DNA of 8,307 nt from Campylobacteraceae bacterium (GTDB lineage Bacteria; Campylobacterota; Campylobacteria; Campylobacterales; Sulfurovaceae). Positions 1-6,562 of this stretch are shown in pieces; the first letter of the stretch is position 1; each line of letters opens with the position of its first letter. The stretch lies in contig JALWNF010000171.1 of the NCBI GenBank assembly GCA_026995985.1, positions 4,379 through 12,685 of the forward strand, in the 5' to 3' direction. A model generated the notes under the pieces. That model saw only the letters and a list, made by a program, of their open reading frames with translations. It did no database searches and had not been told where the DNA came from. The position numbers and the translations under genes were made by a program.

Positions 1-26
1 ATCCAATATTATAATTAAATAACTAT

Positions 27-716
27 CTATCTATTTTTCTTAGATTTACCATTATCTTCAGTATGGAGCTTATTTTTTAAGACAATAAGTTCTCGTGATA
101 GTTCAGAGAGTTTTCTCTCATACTCTCTATTTTTCTCTTTTGCATCTTTTAGCTGAGTAGTTAGATTTATTTTTTTCTCTGTAGCACTAGAGATAATAGT
201 AGCAATCTGTTTTTTAAGGTTTAAGATTTCATTTTGAAGTTTTTTGTTCTCTTCTGAAAAATCTTTAGTATTATCATTTGGACGACTATTTTTTAAATCT
301 AAAATTTGTGTTTTAAGTACTTCTAGTTCACTACTACTTTTAACAAGTCTACGTTGTAACTCAACAACTTTCTCCTCTAAAAGTTTATTCTCTTTTTCAA
401 GGTGTGATATAGAGTCTTTTTTATGTTTTTGTGCTGATGTAGCAAACTCTTGATGTCTTAGTTCAGTTTGGTTAAGAAGTTCTTTTGCTTCATATAGCTC
501 TTGTTGAGATTGTTGTATTGCCATCTGTTTTTCATTCATAAGAGCTTCTATCTGTTTGTTCCATTTTTGCTCTTCATTTTTTAATTTTGCTTCCCATTTT
601 TTATCGTTTTCTAAAAGCTTACTAGAGCAGTTACCTCGTATAAGCCAACCAACAACCAATCCAATAAATCCTGCTGTAAGTAGATAAAGTGATATTTGTA
701 TAAGTAAGTAGTTCAT
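27..716 (-). CDS. Membrane-anchored coiled-coil protein of unknown function
   Basis: I do not recognise a named family. The 229-residue product has one strongly hydrophobic segment at about residues 5-26, ending in GWLIRG. Nearly all the rest is heptad-like Lys/Glu/Gln/Leu sequence predicted to form coiled coil, at about 35-142 and 153-218. A short Pro/Asn/Asp-rich break lies at 143-152. No charged residue precedes the membrane segment and several Lys/Arg follow it, so the positive-inside rule suggests the coil lies in the cytoplasm; this is inference. The start is well supported, with an AAGGA Shine-Dalgarno about 5 nt upstream of the ATG on the minus strand. It begins 13 bp after the stop of the BON-OmpA gene, so the two are probably one transcript. 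It could be a cytoplasmic scaffold linked to an envelope complex, but nothing in the sequence proves a partner. Confidence 0.85.
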   Translation of the reverse strand: MNYLLIQISLYLLTAGFIGLVVGWLIRGNCSSKLLENDKKWEAKLKNEEQKWNKQIEALMNEKQMAIQQSQQELYEAKELLNQTELRHQEFATSAQKHKKDSISHLEKENKLLEEKVVELQRRLVKSSSELEVLKTQILDLKNSRPNDNTKDFSEENKKLQNEILNLKKQIATIISSATEKKINLTTQLKDAKEKNREYERKLSELSRELIVLKNKLHTEDNGKSKKNR

Positions 717-729
717 TTTTTTTCCTTTT

Positions 730-1677
730 CTATTTTATTATAAATTCAATTCTTCTATTTTTTTCTCGTCCCTCTTTTGTTTTGTTTGAAGCAATAGGGT
801 TTTTAGCTCCATGTCCAAAAGCTTTTATAGAGTTTTTGTCGATACCTTTTGAGATTAGATAGGCTTTAACTCTATTAGCTCTTAGTTGACTTAGGTATTT
901 GTTGTAGCTTGGGTCTCCTCTATTATCTGTATATCCATTGATTTCAATAGTTTTTACAGCACACTCTTTTAAAATAGTACTAATCTCTTCAAGCTCTTTA
1001 TAGCTACTCTTTTCAATATTACTACTATTGTATGCAAAATGGATTTTTCTTTTACTTAAAATACTATTTAACCGATTTTGACAGATAGATTGGTTTGTCT
1101 CGTTACTGTCTACTGTTAGGTTTGTATCTAGAAGTTCTATTTTAGTAGAGTTAAGTTCAGTATCATTAATTTCTTTGGTTTTATTTATATCAGTAATATT
1201 ATCTTCACTACTATATTTTTTTGAAATATTTTTATCTACTAGTGTTATATTTGAGTCAACAGAACTAATATTTTTATCATCTATCTTCTTCTCTTCTCTC
1301 TTCTCTTTTATAGTTTTTTTAGATTTTAAGTGTGGTTCATCTTCTATACTTTTAACCTCTTTGATAATAGTTTTTGATGTTTGTACTTTTAATAAGTTGT
1401 TTACTTTTGTAACTCCTTCAATATCTTCAACTATCTTAGAAGCTAGAGATATCTCCTCTTTAGAGGAGACCTTACCTAGTAAAACAACTTCCCTTGTTAA
1501 TCCGATTCCTTCTCCTTTAAGCTTAATATATACATCTTTAAAGGCTGAATTTTCATGAAGTATGTTAGCTCTTTTTAATATATCTTCTTGGATTAATGAT
1601 GCTTTTTGTTTAAAAGATATATAAGATAGTAGTAGTATAGAGATAATACCTAATATAAGTAGTAGCCATTTATTCAT
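730..1677 (-). CDS. Inner-membrane-anchored BON + OmpA-like peptidoglycan-binding protein with a sequon-rich linker
   Basis: The 315-residue protein is built in four parts. (a) An N-terminal hydrophobic anchor at about 4-20 has no convincing cleavage site, so it probably stays in the inner membrane. (b) A BON-like domain covers about 28-98, with the pattern VVLLGKVSS...IVEDIEGVTKVNN. (c) A polar linker covers about 100-198. (d) An OmpA C-terminal domain covers about 205-315, with TDNRG, YNKYLSQLRANRV and GREKNRRIEFII. Asp251 and Arg266 match the Asp and Arg that grip diaminopimelate in this family. The likely role is to attach to peptidoglycan from the membrane side; BON domains are associated with membrane or lipid interaction. 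The linker holds ten Asn-X-Ser/Thr sites, all with Asp/Glu at -2 (Asn136 to Asn195), matching the bacterial PglB N-glycosylation sequon. Cys199 and Cys239 flank the start of the OmpA domain and might form a disulfide. An AAGG Shine-Dalgarno precedes the ATG. The domain calls are firm; the exact cellular role is not. Confidence 0.93.
   Translation of the reverse strand: MNKWLLLILGIISILLLSYISFKQKASLIQEDILKRANILHENSAFKDVYIKLKGEGIGLTREVVLLGKVSSKEEISLASKIVEDIEGVTKVNNLLKVQTSKTIIKEVKSIEDEPHLKSKKTIKEKREEKKIDDKNISSVDSNITLVDKNISKKYSSEDNITDINKTKEINDTELNSTKIELLDTNLTVDSNETNQSICQNRLNSILSKRKIHFAYNSSNIEKSSYKELEEISTILKECAVKTIEINGYTDNRGDPSYNKYLSQLRANRVKAYLISKGIDKNSIKAFGHGAKNPIASNKTKEGREKNRRIEFIIK
1087..1278 (-). 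other. Linker segment with ten D/E-X-N-X-S/T sequons
   Basis: This covers residues 134-197 of the BON-OmpA protein. The Asn positions are 136, 143, 150, 160, 165, 171, 176, 186, 192 and 195. Each is followed at +2 by Ser or Thr, preceded at -2 by Asp or Glu, and no X position is Pro. That is the extended acceptor motif known for Campylobacter jejuni PglB. The units are not DNA copies: for example the Ser of the two VDSN units is coded TCA in one and AGT in the other, which points to constraint on the protein and not to recent tandem duplication. Whether the sites are glycosylated depends on a pgl locus elsewhere in the genome. Confidence 0.8.
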
Positions 1678-1695
1678 AGATTGCCTTTTAATTCG

Positions 1696-1726
1696 ATTAT
1701 ATTTTTTTTTATTCTATTTTATTATA
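1696..1726 (-). promoter_or_regulatory. Candidate -10 boxes upstream of the BON-OmpA gene
   Basis: The 59-bp gap between the rhodanese gene and the BON-OmpA gene contains two perfect minus-strand TATAAT hexamers, at 1701-1696 and 1726-1721. No good -35 box is seen, which is usual for housekeeping promoters in Campylobacterota. Such AT-rich sequence produces this hexamer by chance quite often. The pair of downstream genes may therefore have its own promoter, or may simply be read through from the rhodanese gene. Confidence 0.35.
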
Positions 1727-1736
1727 GATGAAAAAA

Positions 1737-2471
1737 CTAGTCTATATCCTTAATTTCTCTTTTGCTAACAGTAAAATTATATATTAACCAATCTTGCATA
1801 CCACCTCTATACCAAAGAAGCTTTTTTGTTGGGTATCCTATATTTACTAGTGACATAATAGCATTTGGTGACTGTGAACACCAACTACCATTACAAAATA
1901 GTAAAAGAGTCTTAGCTTTAGAGAAGTCTAATCCTTCTTTTGTCTCTTTTATACCAAATAGTTTAAATATCTCTTTATAGTTCTTTTGATACTCTTGGAA
2001 CTCTTTATGGGTTTTAAAATCATCTTCTTCTAAATCTACATCATAATTTATTTTATTAAATGGAACATTTACTGCTGTTGGAATGGTCATTTGGTTAAAC
2101 CACTGTTTTGCTCTTGCATCAATTAATAGATACTTTGAGGGCTCTTTCTCTGAAGCTTTAATGTGCTCTAGTACCTCAACCTCTCCAACAGTTTTAACAC
2201 CTTCAATAAGGTGCATAGGTTGTATTACACCAACATGTGTTACAAAGCTCTTTTTGCATACAGTAGGAACATCTTCCCCTGCATATTTACTACCAAAAAG
2301 AGGCTCAGGGGCAAGATATTCTTTAGTACACAATTTATTCTTTTGTCGTTTTACATGAATGCTTTTCCCCTCTTTTGTAACTATAATACCATTATCTTGT
2401 AAATTTTTTAAAAAATTTTCCGCTAATAAAGCTATAGTAAATAGCAAATAGTAAATTAATATTTTTCTCAT
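1737..2471 (-). CDS. Secreted rhodanese-like (sulfurtransferase) domain protein
   Basis: The 244-residue product has an N-terminal signal peptide (basic MRK, hydrophobic core, probable cleavage after ...IALLA at residue 17), so it likely acts in the periplasm. The rhodanese fold is seen at about 95-235: LLIDAR (113-119 region), IPTAVNVPF, the active-site loop LLLFCNGSWCSQSP with Cys193 as the presumed persulfide-forming residue, and the closing YRGGMQDW. Cys198 sits at the end of the same loop, so a CX4C pair could form a disulfide. An N-terminal region of about 75 residues contains Cys48 and Cys72, outside the rhodanese domain. The family transfers sulfane sulfur or senses oxidised thiols; some members are inactive. 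A sulfur-handling role fits a sulfur-metabolising campylobacterotan but is not proved by its neighbours. The Shine-Dalgarno is weak (AGAG), although the signal peptide supports the start. It reads toward the BON-OmpA gene with a 59-bp gap. Confidence 0.88.
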   Translation of the reverse strand: MRKILIYYLLFTIALLAENFLKNLQDNGIIVTKEGKSIHVKRQKNKLCTKEYLAPEPLFGSKYAGEDVPTVCKKSFVTHVGVIQPMHLIEGVKTVGEVEVLEHIKASEKEPSKYLLIDARAKQWFNQMTIPTAVNVPFNKINYDVDLEEDDFKTHKEFQEYQKNYKEIFKLFGIKETKEGLDFSKAKTLLLFCNGSWCSQSPNAIMSLVNIGYPTKKLLWYRGGMQDWLIYNFTVSKREIKDID

Positions 2472-2545
2472 CTGAACTCTTTTTATTTATTAATATGTTA
2501 CAACTCAATCACTAAAATTTAAGGCCAAATCGTCATTAAATAGGA

Positions 2546-2565
2546 ATTATACAAAACTCAGAGTT
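2546..2565 (-). promoter_or_regulatory. Candidate promoter and overlapping palindrome for the rhodanese gene
   Basis: On the minus strand a perfect TATAAT (2551-2546), preceded directly by TG, lies about 75 bp upstream of the rhodanese start codon. An 11-bp perfect palindrome, AACTC-A-GAGTT (2555-2565), sits immediately upstream of the -10 box, where it would cover the spacer between -10 and -35. That is a common operator position. No clear -35 hexamer is seen. Short palindromes can occur by chance, so the operator reading is tentative. Confidence 0.4.
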
Positions 2566-2689
2566 AACAAATATTGAATTGGTATAAAAGTTTATTTAGT
2601 AGTATTATAAAATAAATATATAAGTAAAAATTTGCTGATAGTTTATTTGTAGTAGTTATATGATTTATATTTTATTAACTTTATTCATA

Positions 2690-2695
2690 TATACT
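2690..2695 (+). promoter_or_regulatory. nhaA: Candidate -10 box for nhaA
   Basis: TATACT lies 58 bp upstream of the nhaA start codon and is preceded by a T-rich stretch (about 2664-2685), the arrangement typical of Campylobacterota sigma-70 promoters that lack a conserved -35 box. Other weak -10-like hexamers exist in this spacer, including TATGAT at 2659-2664, so the choice is uncertain. Confidence 0.3.
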
Positions 2696-2715
2696 TCTTA
2701 ATAATAAAAATAATA

Positions 2716-2728
2716 GTTTATGATAAAC
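2716..2728. promoter_or_regulatory. 13-bp palindrome upstream of nhaA
   Basis: GTTTAT-G-ATAAAC is a perfect inverted repeat (6-1-6) that ends 25 bp before the nhaA ATG, downstream of the candidate -10 box. In this position a bound regulator could block transcription of nhaA. The half-site with its preceding A (AGTTTAT) also occurs at 2589-2595 and 2640-2646 in the same spacer. The regulator, if any, is unknown. Confidence 0.35.
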
Positions 2729-2753
2729 CACTAAAAATATATAAGGAAAAATA

Positions 2754-4085
2754 ATGAAACTATACGCCCCATGGGAGAGAGCATTTAAAAGAGTAGCTAC
2801 ACCTTTTGAACACTTTTTACATGCTCAGACCACAACAGGTATGATTTTGATGTTTATGACCATCTTAGCATTGATACTTGCTAACTCACCACTAACAGAA
2901 GACTATGCATACTTTTTTCATACCAAAGTAAATTTGACTGTAGGTTCATGGGAACTTTCCCACACAATTCATCATTGGATAAATGATGGACTTATGACAA
3001 TCTTCTTTTTTATAATTGGTTTAGAGATAAAAAGAGAGATTTTAGTAGGAGAGTTGTCTAATCTGAAAGTAGCTATTTTACCTATTTTGTCTGCTATTGG
3101 GGGAATGCTTTTTCCTGCATTTATATATCTATCTATAAATTATGGAACAGAGGGTGTAAAGGGTTGGGGCATTCCTATGGCAACAGATATTGCTTTTGCT
3201 ATCTCTGCTTTGGTACTTTTGGGGAAACGAGTTCCTTCTGCATTAGTAACTTTTTTAGTTGCTTTAGCTATTGTCGATGACCTTGGTGCTGTTTTGGTAA
3301 TAGCACTTTTCTATACAGAACAGATTCATCTTCTACCTTTAGCTTTAGCAGGAGCTTCATTTTTAGTTTTGGTTTCATTTAATCGTTTTGGAATACATGC
3401 TATTTTACCTTATTTTATTGTTGGACTCTTTTTATGGTTCTTTATGTTAGAGTCAGGGGTTCATGCAACTATTGCAGGTGTTATTGCAGCTTTAGCAATT
3501 CCATCTAAACCAAAAAGAACACCAGATGGATTCTCTTTTCATATTAAATCTCTACTTAATAAATATGATGAGGTATCAACAGGAGATATTCATGAACTCA
3601 ATGAAAAACAAAAAGCAATTTTACGAAATATTCAAGACCAAATCGATGACATTGGAACACCTGCTTCAAGATTAGAGCGGGGGCTTCATCTACCTGTAGC
3701 ATTGATTGTTATTCCTCTTTTTGCTCTAGCCAATGCTGGGATAACTATTGATTTCTCCTCTTTAGGAGAGGTACTATTTGAGCCTGTCTCATTAGGGATT
3801 ATAGCAGGGCTTATTGGAGGAAAAGTTTTGGGTATTTTTGGCATAGCATGGTTGGCTATTAAGTTAAAAATAGCCCAACTCCCAAAAGAGAGTAGCATGA
3901 GCCAAATCTTTGGTGTGGCATTTCTTGGAGGTATTGGGTTTACTATGTCTATATTTGTTGCAGACCTTGCATTTGTTAACTCCCAAGAGCTTATTTTTCA
4001 AGCAAAAGTAGGGATTTTGTTAGCCTCTTTAATTGCAGGGGTTATTGGCTATGTTTGGTTGAGGTTTGTGGCTTATAGAAATTGA
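2754..4085 (+). CDS. nhaA: Na+/H+ antiporter NhaA
   Basis: The 443-residue inner-membrane protein exchanges cytoplasmic Na+ for external H+ and serves pH and salt homeostasis. Family hallmarks are plain: IIGLEIKREI near residues 87-96; ATDIAFA with Asp145; AIVDDLGA with Asp175-Asp176, matching the ion-binding Asp163/Asp164 of E. coli NhaA; PLFALANAGI at 321-330; and GGK with Lys357, matching E. coli Lys300. About a dozen hydrophobic segments are visible. It is longer than E. coli NhaA mainly because a cytoplasmic loop between IPSKPKR (249-255) and SRLERGLH (305-312) is extended by roughly 40 residues, with a helical stretch. This loop form is known in several NhaA subgroups. The start is supported by AAGGA at 2743-2747, 6 nt before the ATG. 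It is transcribed divergently from the rhodanese gene and converges with the TonB-like gene; no operon partner is evident. Confidence 0.97.
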   Translation: MKLYAPWERAFKRVATPFEHFLHAQTTTGMILMFMTILALILANSPLTEDYAYFFHTKVNLTVGSWELSHTIHHWINDGLMTIFFFIIGLEIKREILVGELSNLKVAILPILSAIGGMLFPAFIYLSINYGTEGVKGWGIPMATDIAFAISALVLLGKRVPSALVTFLVALAIVDDLGAVLVIALFYTEQIHLLPLALAGASFLVLVSFNRFGIHAILPYFIVGLFLWFFMLESGVHATIAGVIAALAIPSKPKRTPDGFSFHIKSLLNKYDEVSTGDIHELNEKQKAILRNIQDQIDDIGTPASRLERGLHLPVALIVIPLFALANAGITIDFSSLGEVLFEPVSLGIIAGLIGGKVLGIFGIAWLAIKLKIAQLPKESSMSQIFGVAFLGGIGFTMSIFVADLAFVNSQELIFQAKVGILLASLIAGVIGYVWLRFVAYRN

Positions 4086-4099
4086 AATAGAAATTTTTT

Positions 4100-5008
4100 T
4101 TAATACCCATAATAACTATAGGTAACATAAAAGACAATCTTAGTAGTTGTCTTAGGGTAAGGGTAGTCTTTGTAAGCAACTCTAATAAGTGTTAAAGTGT
4201 TCTCATCTAATGAACGATACCCTGTTCTTGTTTTTAGGCGTAGGTTAGAGATGTCACCGTTTGGGTGTAAGTTAAAAGAGACAACATTTGTTCCCTCTTG
4301 ACCTGTTTTTGCTGCTGCTTGGGGGTAGCCTCTTCTTGTAAGTGTTCGTTGTGTTATCTCTTGAATCTCATCTAGGTTGTCCTCTATAAACTTCTGCTGT
4401 GTAGGTGTCATATTATGAAAACTTGAACCATAGAGCTTTCTAATCTTTTTGTTTGGGTATGTGAGAGAAGTACTTTTAGGTTGTGATTGTGATGGAGAAC
4501 CTAGAAAAGATGCAAGATTATTAGACTCTTTGGGTGTTTTTGGTTGCTCTATAAATGCATCTGGAATATAGACAATATCATCTGTAGTGTTCTGTTTTGG
4601 TATCTTCTTTTTAGAGACCTTTTTTTTAGGAACTTTTTTCTTAATAGCTTTTTTATGAACAGGCTTCTTCTTTGTTAACTTCTTTTTTGGAGTACTCTTT
4701 TTATGTGGCTTCTTTTTGACAATAGGTCTCTTTTTTGTAGGCTTTTTCTTAGTGAGCTTCTTTTTAGGTATAACTTTAGGTTTAGGTTTTGTAGTAACTA
4801 TAGGCTCTTTTTCTATCTTTTGGGGTTGAGCTTTTGGAGCTGGTGGAGTTGTTTTTTTAGGTATAGGAATATTACGAATATCTATCTTAACTATATGGTC
4901 ATTTCTCTTATGAGGGTAGAGTTCAATATCTGAAAATTTTGTTATAAAGAGCCAAATAACTAAAGCATAAATTAACAGAGATACAATAAATGCAACAAAA
5001 AACCTCAT
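4100..5008 (-). CDS. TonB-like energy transducer with a Lys/Pro-rich spacer
   Basis: The 302-residue product has the TonB layout. A single N-terminal membrane anchor lies at about 4-22 and a proline- and lysine-rich periplasmic spacer at about 48-140. A Ser/Gln/Pro stretch and a helical segment (about 200-225) follow. The C-terminal TonB-like domain covers about 225-302, seen as RRGYPQAAAKTGQEGTNVV, SFNLHPNGDISNLRL, GYRSLDENTL and YPYPKTTTKIVF. TonB carries proton-motive-force energy from ExbB/ExbD to outer-membrane receptors, but no exbB, exbD or receptor gene lies nearby, so the partner is unknown. It could instead be a TolA-like or orphan envelope protein. Residues 82-138 are unusually basic, 31 Lys of 57 with no acidic residue. 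The Shine-Dalgarno is weak (GGA about 6 nt before the ATG); the membrane anchor starting right after the Met supports the start. The gene is divergent from hemL, with 66 bp between the start codons. Confidence 0.88.
   Translation of the reverse strand: MRFFVAFIVSLLIYALVIWLFITKFSDIELYPHKRNDHIVKIDIRNIPIPKKTTPPAPKAQPQKIEKEPIVTTKPKPKVIPKKKLTKKKPTKKRPIVKKKPHKKSTPKKKLTKKKPVHKKAIKKKVPKKKVSKKKIPKQNTTDDIVYIPDAFIEQPKTPKESNNLASFLGSPSQSQPKSTSLTYPNKKIRKLYGSSFHNMTPTQQKFIEDNLDEIQEITQRTLTRRGYPQAAAKTGQEGTNVVSFNLHPNGDISNLRLKTRTGYRSLDENTLTLIRVAYKDYPYPKTTTKIVFYVTYSYYGY
4595..4765 (-). repeat. Lys-rich degenerate repeat region in the TonB-like spacer
   Basis: Residues 82-138 of the TonB-like protein are made of short degenerate units built around KKK, including KKKLTKKKP at 82-90 and again at 108-116, then KKKVPKKKVSKKKIPK at 123-138. 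On the plus strand this appears as a T/C-rich tract. Such stretches can change length by slippage or recombination, and a long basic spacer in the periplasm could also bind the anionic cell wall or membrane. Confidence 0.7.
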
Positions 5009-5038
5009 AAACCGTCCAAGTTAAAATATTAAAAAGAG

Positions 5039-5065
5039 TATAATCAAAAAAATTTTTAATTAGGA
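5039..5065 (+). promoter_or_regulatory. hemL: hemL promoter -10 box and ribosome binding site
   Basis: A perfect TATAAT (5039-5044) lies 30 bp before the hemL start codon. No matching -35 hexamer is found at 16-18 bp, as is common in this phylum. AGGA at 5062-5065, 9 nt before the ATG, is the likely Shine-Dalgarno. The transcript leader would be only about 20-25 nt, which leaves no room for a riboswitch. Confidence 0.6.
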
Positions 5066-5074
5066 TTAAAAAGA

Positions 5075-6367
5075 ATGAGTTATAACAATAGTGAATTGGC
5101 ATTTAAAGAGGCTTACGAGGTTATTCCTGGGGGTGTTGACTCTCCTGTTCGTGCATTTTCATCTGTGGGTGGAACACCTGTTTTTATAGATAGAGGTGAG
5201 GGGGGATACCTTATAGATATAGACGGAAACAAGTATATAGACTTTGTTCAGAGCTGGGGACCACTTATTTTAGGTCACTGTGATGCAGATGTTGAGAGTG
5301 CTGTAATTGATGCTGTTAAAAAGGGTCTTAGCTTTGGTGCTCCTACACTTACAGAGACGAAGTTAGCAAAAGAGATAGTAGAGATGTTCGATAGCATTGA
5401 GAAGGTACGCTTTGTAAGTTCTGGTACAGAGGCTGTTATGTCTGCTATTCGTTTGGCTCGTGGGTATACTAAAAGAGATGACTTTATAAAGTTTACAGGG
5501 TGTTACCATGGTCATGCAGACTCACTTTTGGTTCAAGCTGGTTCAGGCATGGCAACCTTTGGAAGTCCATCTAGCCCTGGTGTTCCTGCTGATTTGACCA
5601 AACATACACTTTTGGCTACCTACAATGACATTGAGTCAGTTAAAAAGTGTTTTGAGCAGAGTAAAGAGGGAGTAGGTTGTGTAATTATTGAGCCTATTGC
5701 AGGAAATATGGGACTAGTTCCTGCTGATGAGGAGTTTTTAGAGGAGCTTAGAGCATTGTGTGATAAGCATGGGGCTTTGTTAATCTTTGATGAGGTTATG
5801 AGTGGGTTTAGAGCCTCTCTAAAGGGTTACCAAGGGGTTGGTAGTGTAAAGCCAGACATAGTAACTCTTGGAAAGGTAATAGGTGCAGGAATGCCAGTAG
5901 GTGCTTTTGGAACTAGAAAAGAGATTATGGCAGAGCTTTCACCCGAGGGTCCAATATATCAAGCAGGAACACTCTCTGGTAACCCTGTTGCTATGGCTGC
6001 TGGTTTAGCTTCACTTAGAAAGTTAAAGTCAAATCCTGAAATATATGCTACTTTAGAGAGGAGAGCTAAAAGATTGATGGAGGGCTTTAAAGAGGCAGCA
6101 GATGCTGTAGGTGTTCCAATGGTAACTGATGTTCGTGGCTCTATGTTTGGTTTCTTCTTTTTTGACAAACCTGTAAAGAACTTTGATGATGCCCTAGAGA
6201 ATGACTCTGAACTCTTTGGTAAATTTCATGGTAAGATGTTAGAAAAAGGAGTTTATCTTGCTTGTTCTTCGTATGAGACAGGGTTTATCTCTACAGCTAC
6301 AACAGATGAGATGATAGAGGAGGCAATTTTAGCTGCTAAAATATCTCTTCAAGAGTTGACTGCTTAA
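5075..6367 (+). CDS. hemL: Glutamate-1-semialdehyde 2,1-aminomutase
   Basis: The 430-residue cytoplasmic PLP enzyme converts glutamate-1-semialdehyde to 5-aminolevulinate, the second step of the C5 route to heme and other tetrapyrroles. Length and sequence match the family end to end. Visible landmarks are [13 protein letters not shown] near the N-terminus (17-28), SSGTEA (115-120) for PLP phosphate binding, the CYHGHAD segment (143-149), and [11 protein letters not shown] with Asp239 at the PLP ring nitrogen. [16 protein letters not shown] holds Lys267, the Schiff-base lysine, and GTLSGNP (298-304) follows. It is intact with no odd residues. It stands alone: the upstream TonB-like gene is divergent, and a hairpin plus a 326-bp spacer follow. 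Its DNA is noticeably less AT-rich than the spacers and the flanking envelope genes, as expected for a conserved, well-expressed gene. Confidence 0.98.
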   Translation: MSYNNSELAFKEAYEVIPGGVDSPVRAFSSVGGTPVFIDRGEGGYLIDIDGNKYIDFVQSWGPLILGHCDADVESAVIDAVKKGLSFGAPTLTETKLAKEIVEMFDSIEKVRFVSSGTEAVMSAIRLARGYTKRDDFIKFTGCYHGHADSLLVQAGSGMATFGSPSSPGVPADLTKHTLLATYNDIESVKKCFEQSKEGVGCVIIEPIAGNMGLVPADEEFLEELRALCDKHGALLIFDEVMSGFRASLKGYQGVGSVKPDIVTLGKVIGAGMPVGAFGTRKEIMAELSPEGPIYQAGTLSGNPVAMAAGLASLRKLKSNPEIYATLERRAKRLMEGFKEAADAVGVPMVTDVRGSMFGFFFFDKPVKNFDDALENDSELFGKFHGKMLEKGVYLACSSYETGFISTATTDEMIEEAILAAKISLQELTA

Positions 6368-6371
6368 AAAT

Positions 6372-6392
6372 TATCAGACTTTTTGTCTGATA
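6372..6392 (+). terminator. Hairpin downstream of hemL, probable terminator
   Basis: TATCAGAC (6372-6379), a TTTTT loop, and GTCTGATA (6385-6392) form a perfect 8-bp stem starting 4 nt after the hemL stop. The stem contains three G:C pairs. The following bases are AT-rich but not a true T run, so termination may be imperfect or the hairpin may mainly protect the 3' end of the mRNA. Confidence 0.6.
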
Positions 6393-6562
6393 TTAAATAA
6401 AACTTATATATATAATTAGTTTTTTATATTAAAAAAATCTTTATCTTAAAACTACTTTCAAATAACTTAATCTCATTAATTTTCCGTTGTAATTATAAAT
6501 TTCACTCACTAATTATGTTTAAAAATAATATTATAAGATTATTAATGTTATTTATTATTTGC

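Noticed and set aside
23..34. CTAT repeated three times at the end of the coiled-coil gene, as a possible phase-variation tract
   Set aside because: Three units are too few for frequent slippage, and a shift would alter only the last residue or two of the protein.
1175..1558. A 127-codon plus-strand frame opposite the BON-OmpA gene
   Set aside because: Its Phe/Ser/Leu-rich sequence is the complement of the Lys/Glu/Asn-rich coding strand; it has no domain or start signal.
1762..2402. Three plus-strand frames opposite the rhodanese gene
   Set aside because: They overlap each other and the supported rhodanese gene, have no Shine-Dalgarno, and show no recognisable motif.
4086..4101. A bidirectional terminator between nhaA and the TonB-like gene
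   Set aside because: There is an eight-T run at 4094-4101, but no stem better than about five A:T pairs precedes it, so I cannot support a terminator call.
5009..5074. A riboswitch or leader control of hemL
   Set aside because: The whole spacer is 66 bp and the -10 box lies 30 bp before the ATG, so the leader is too short for a structured RNA.
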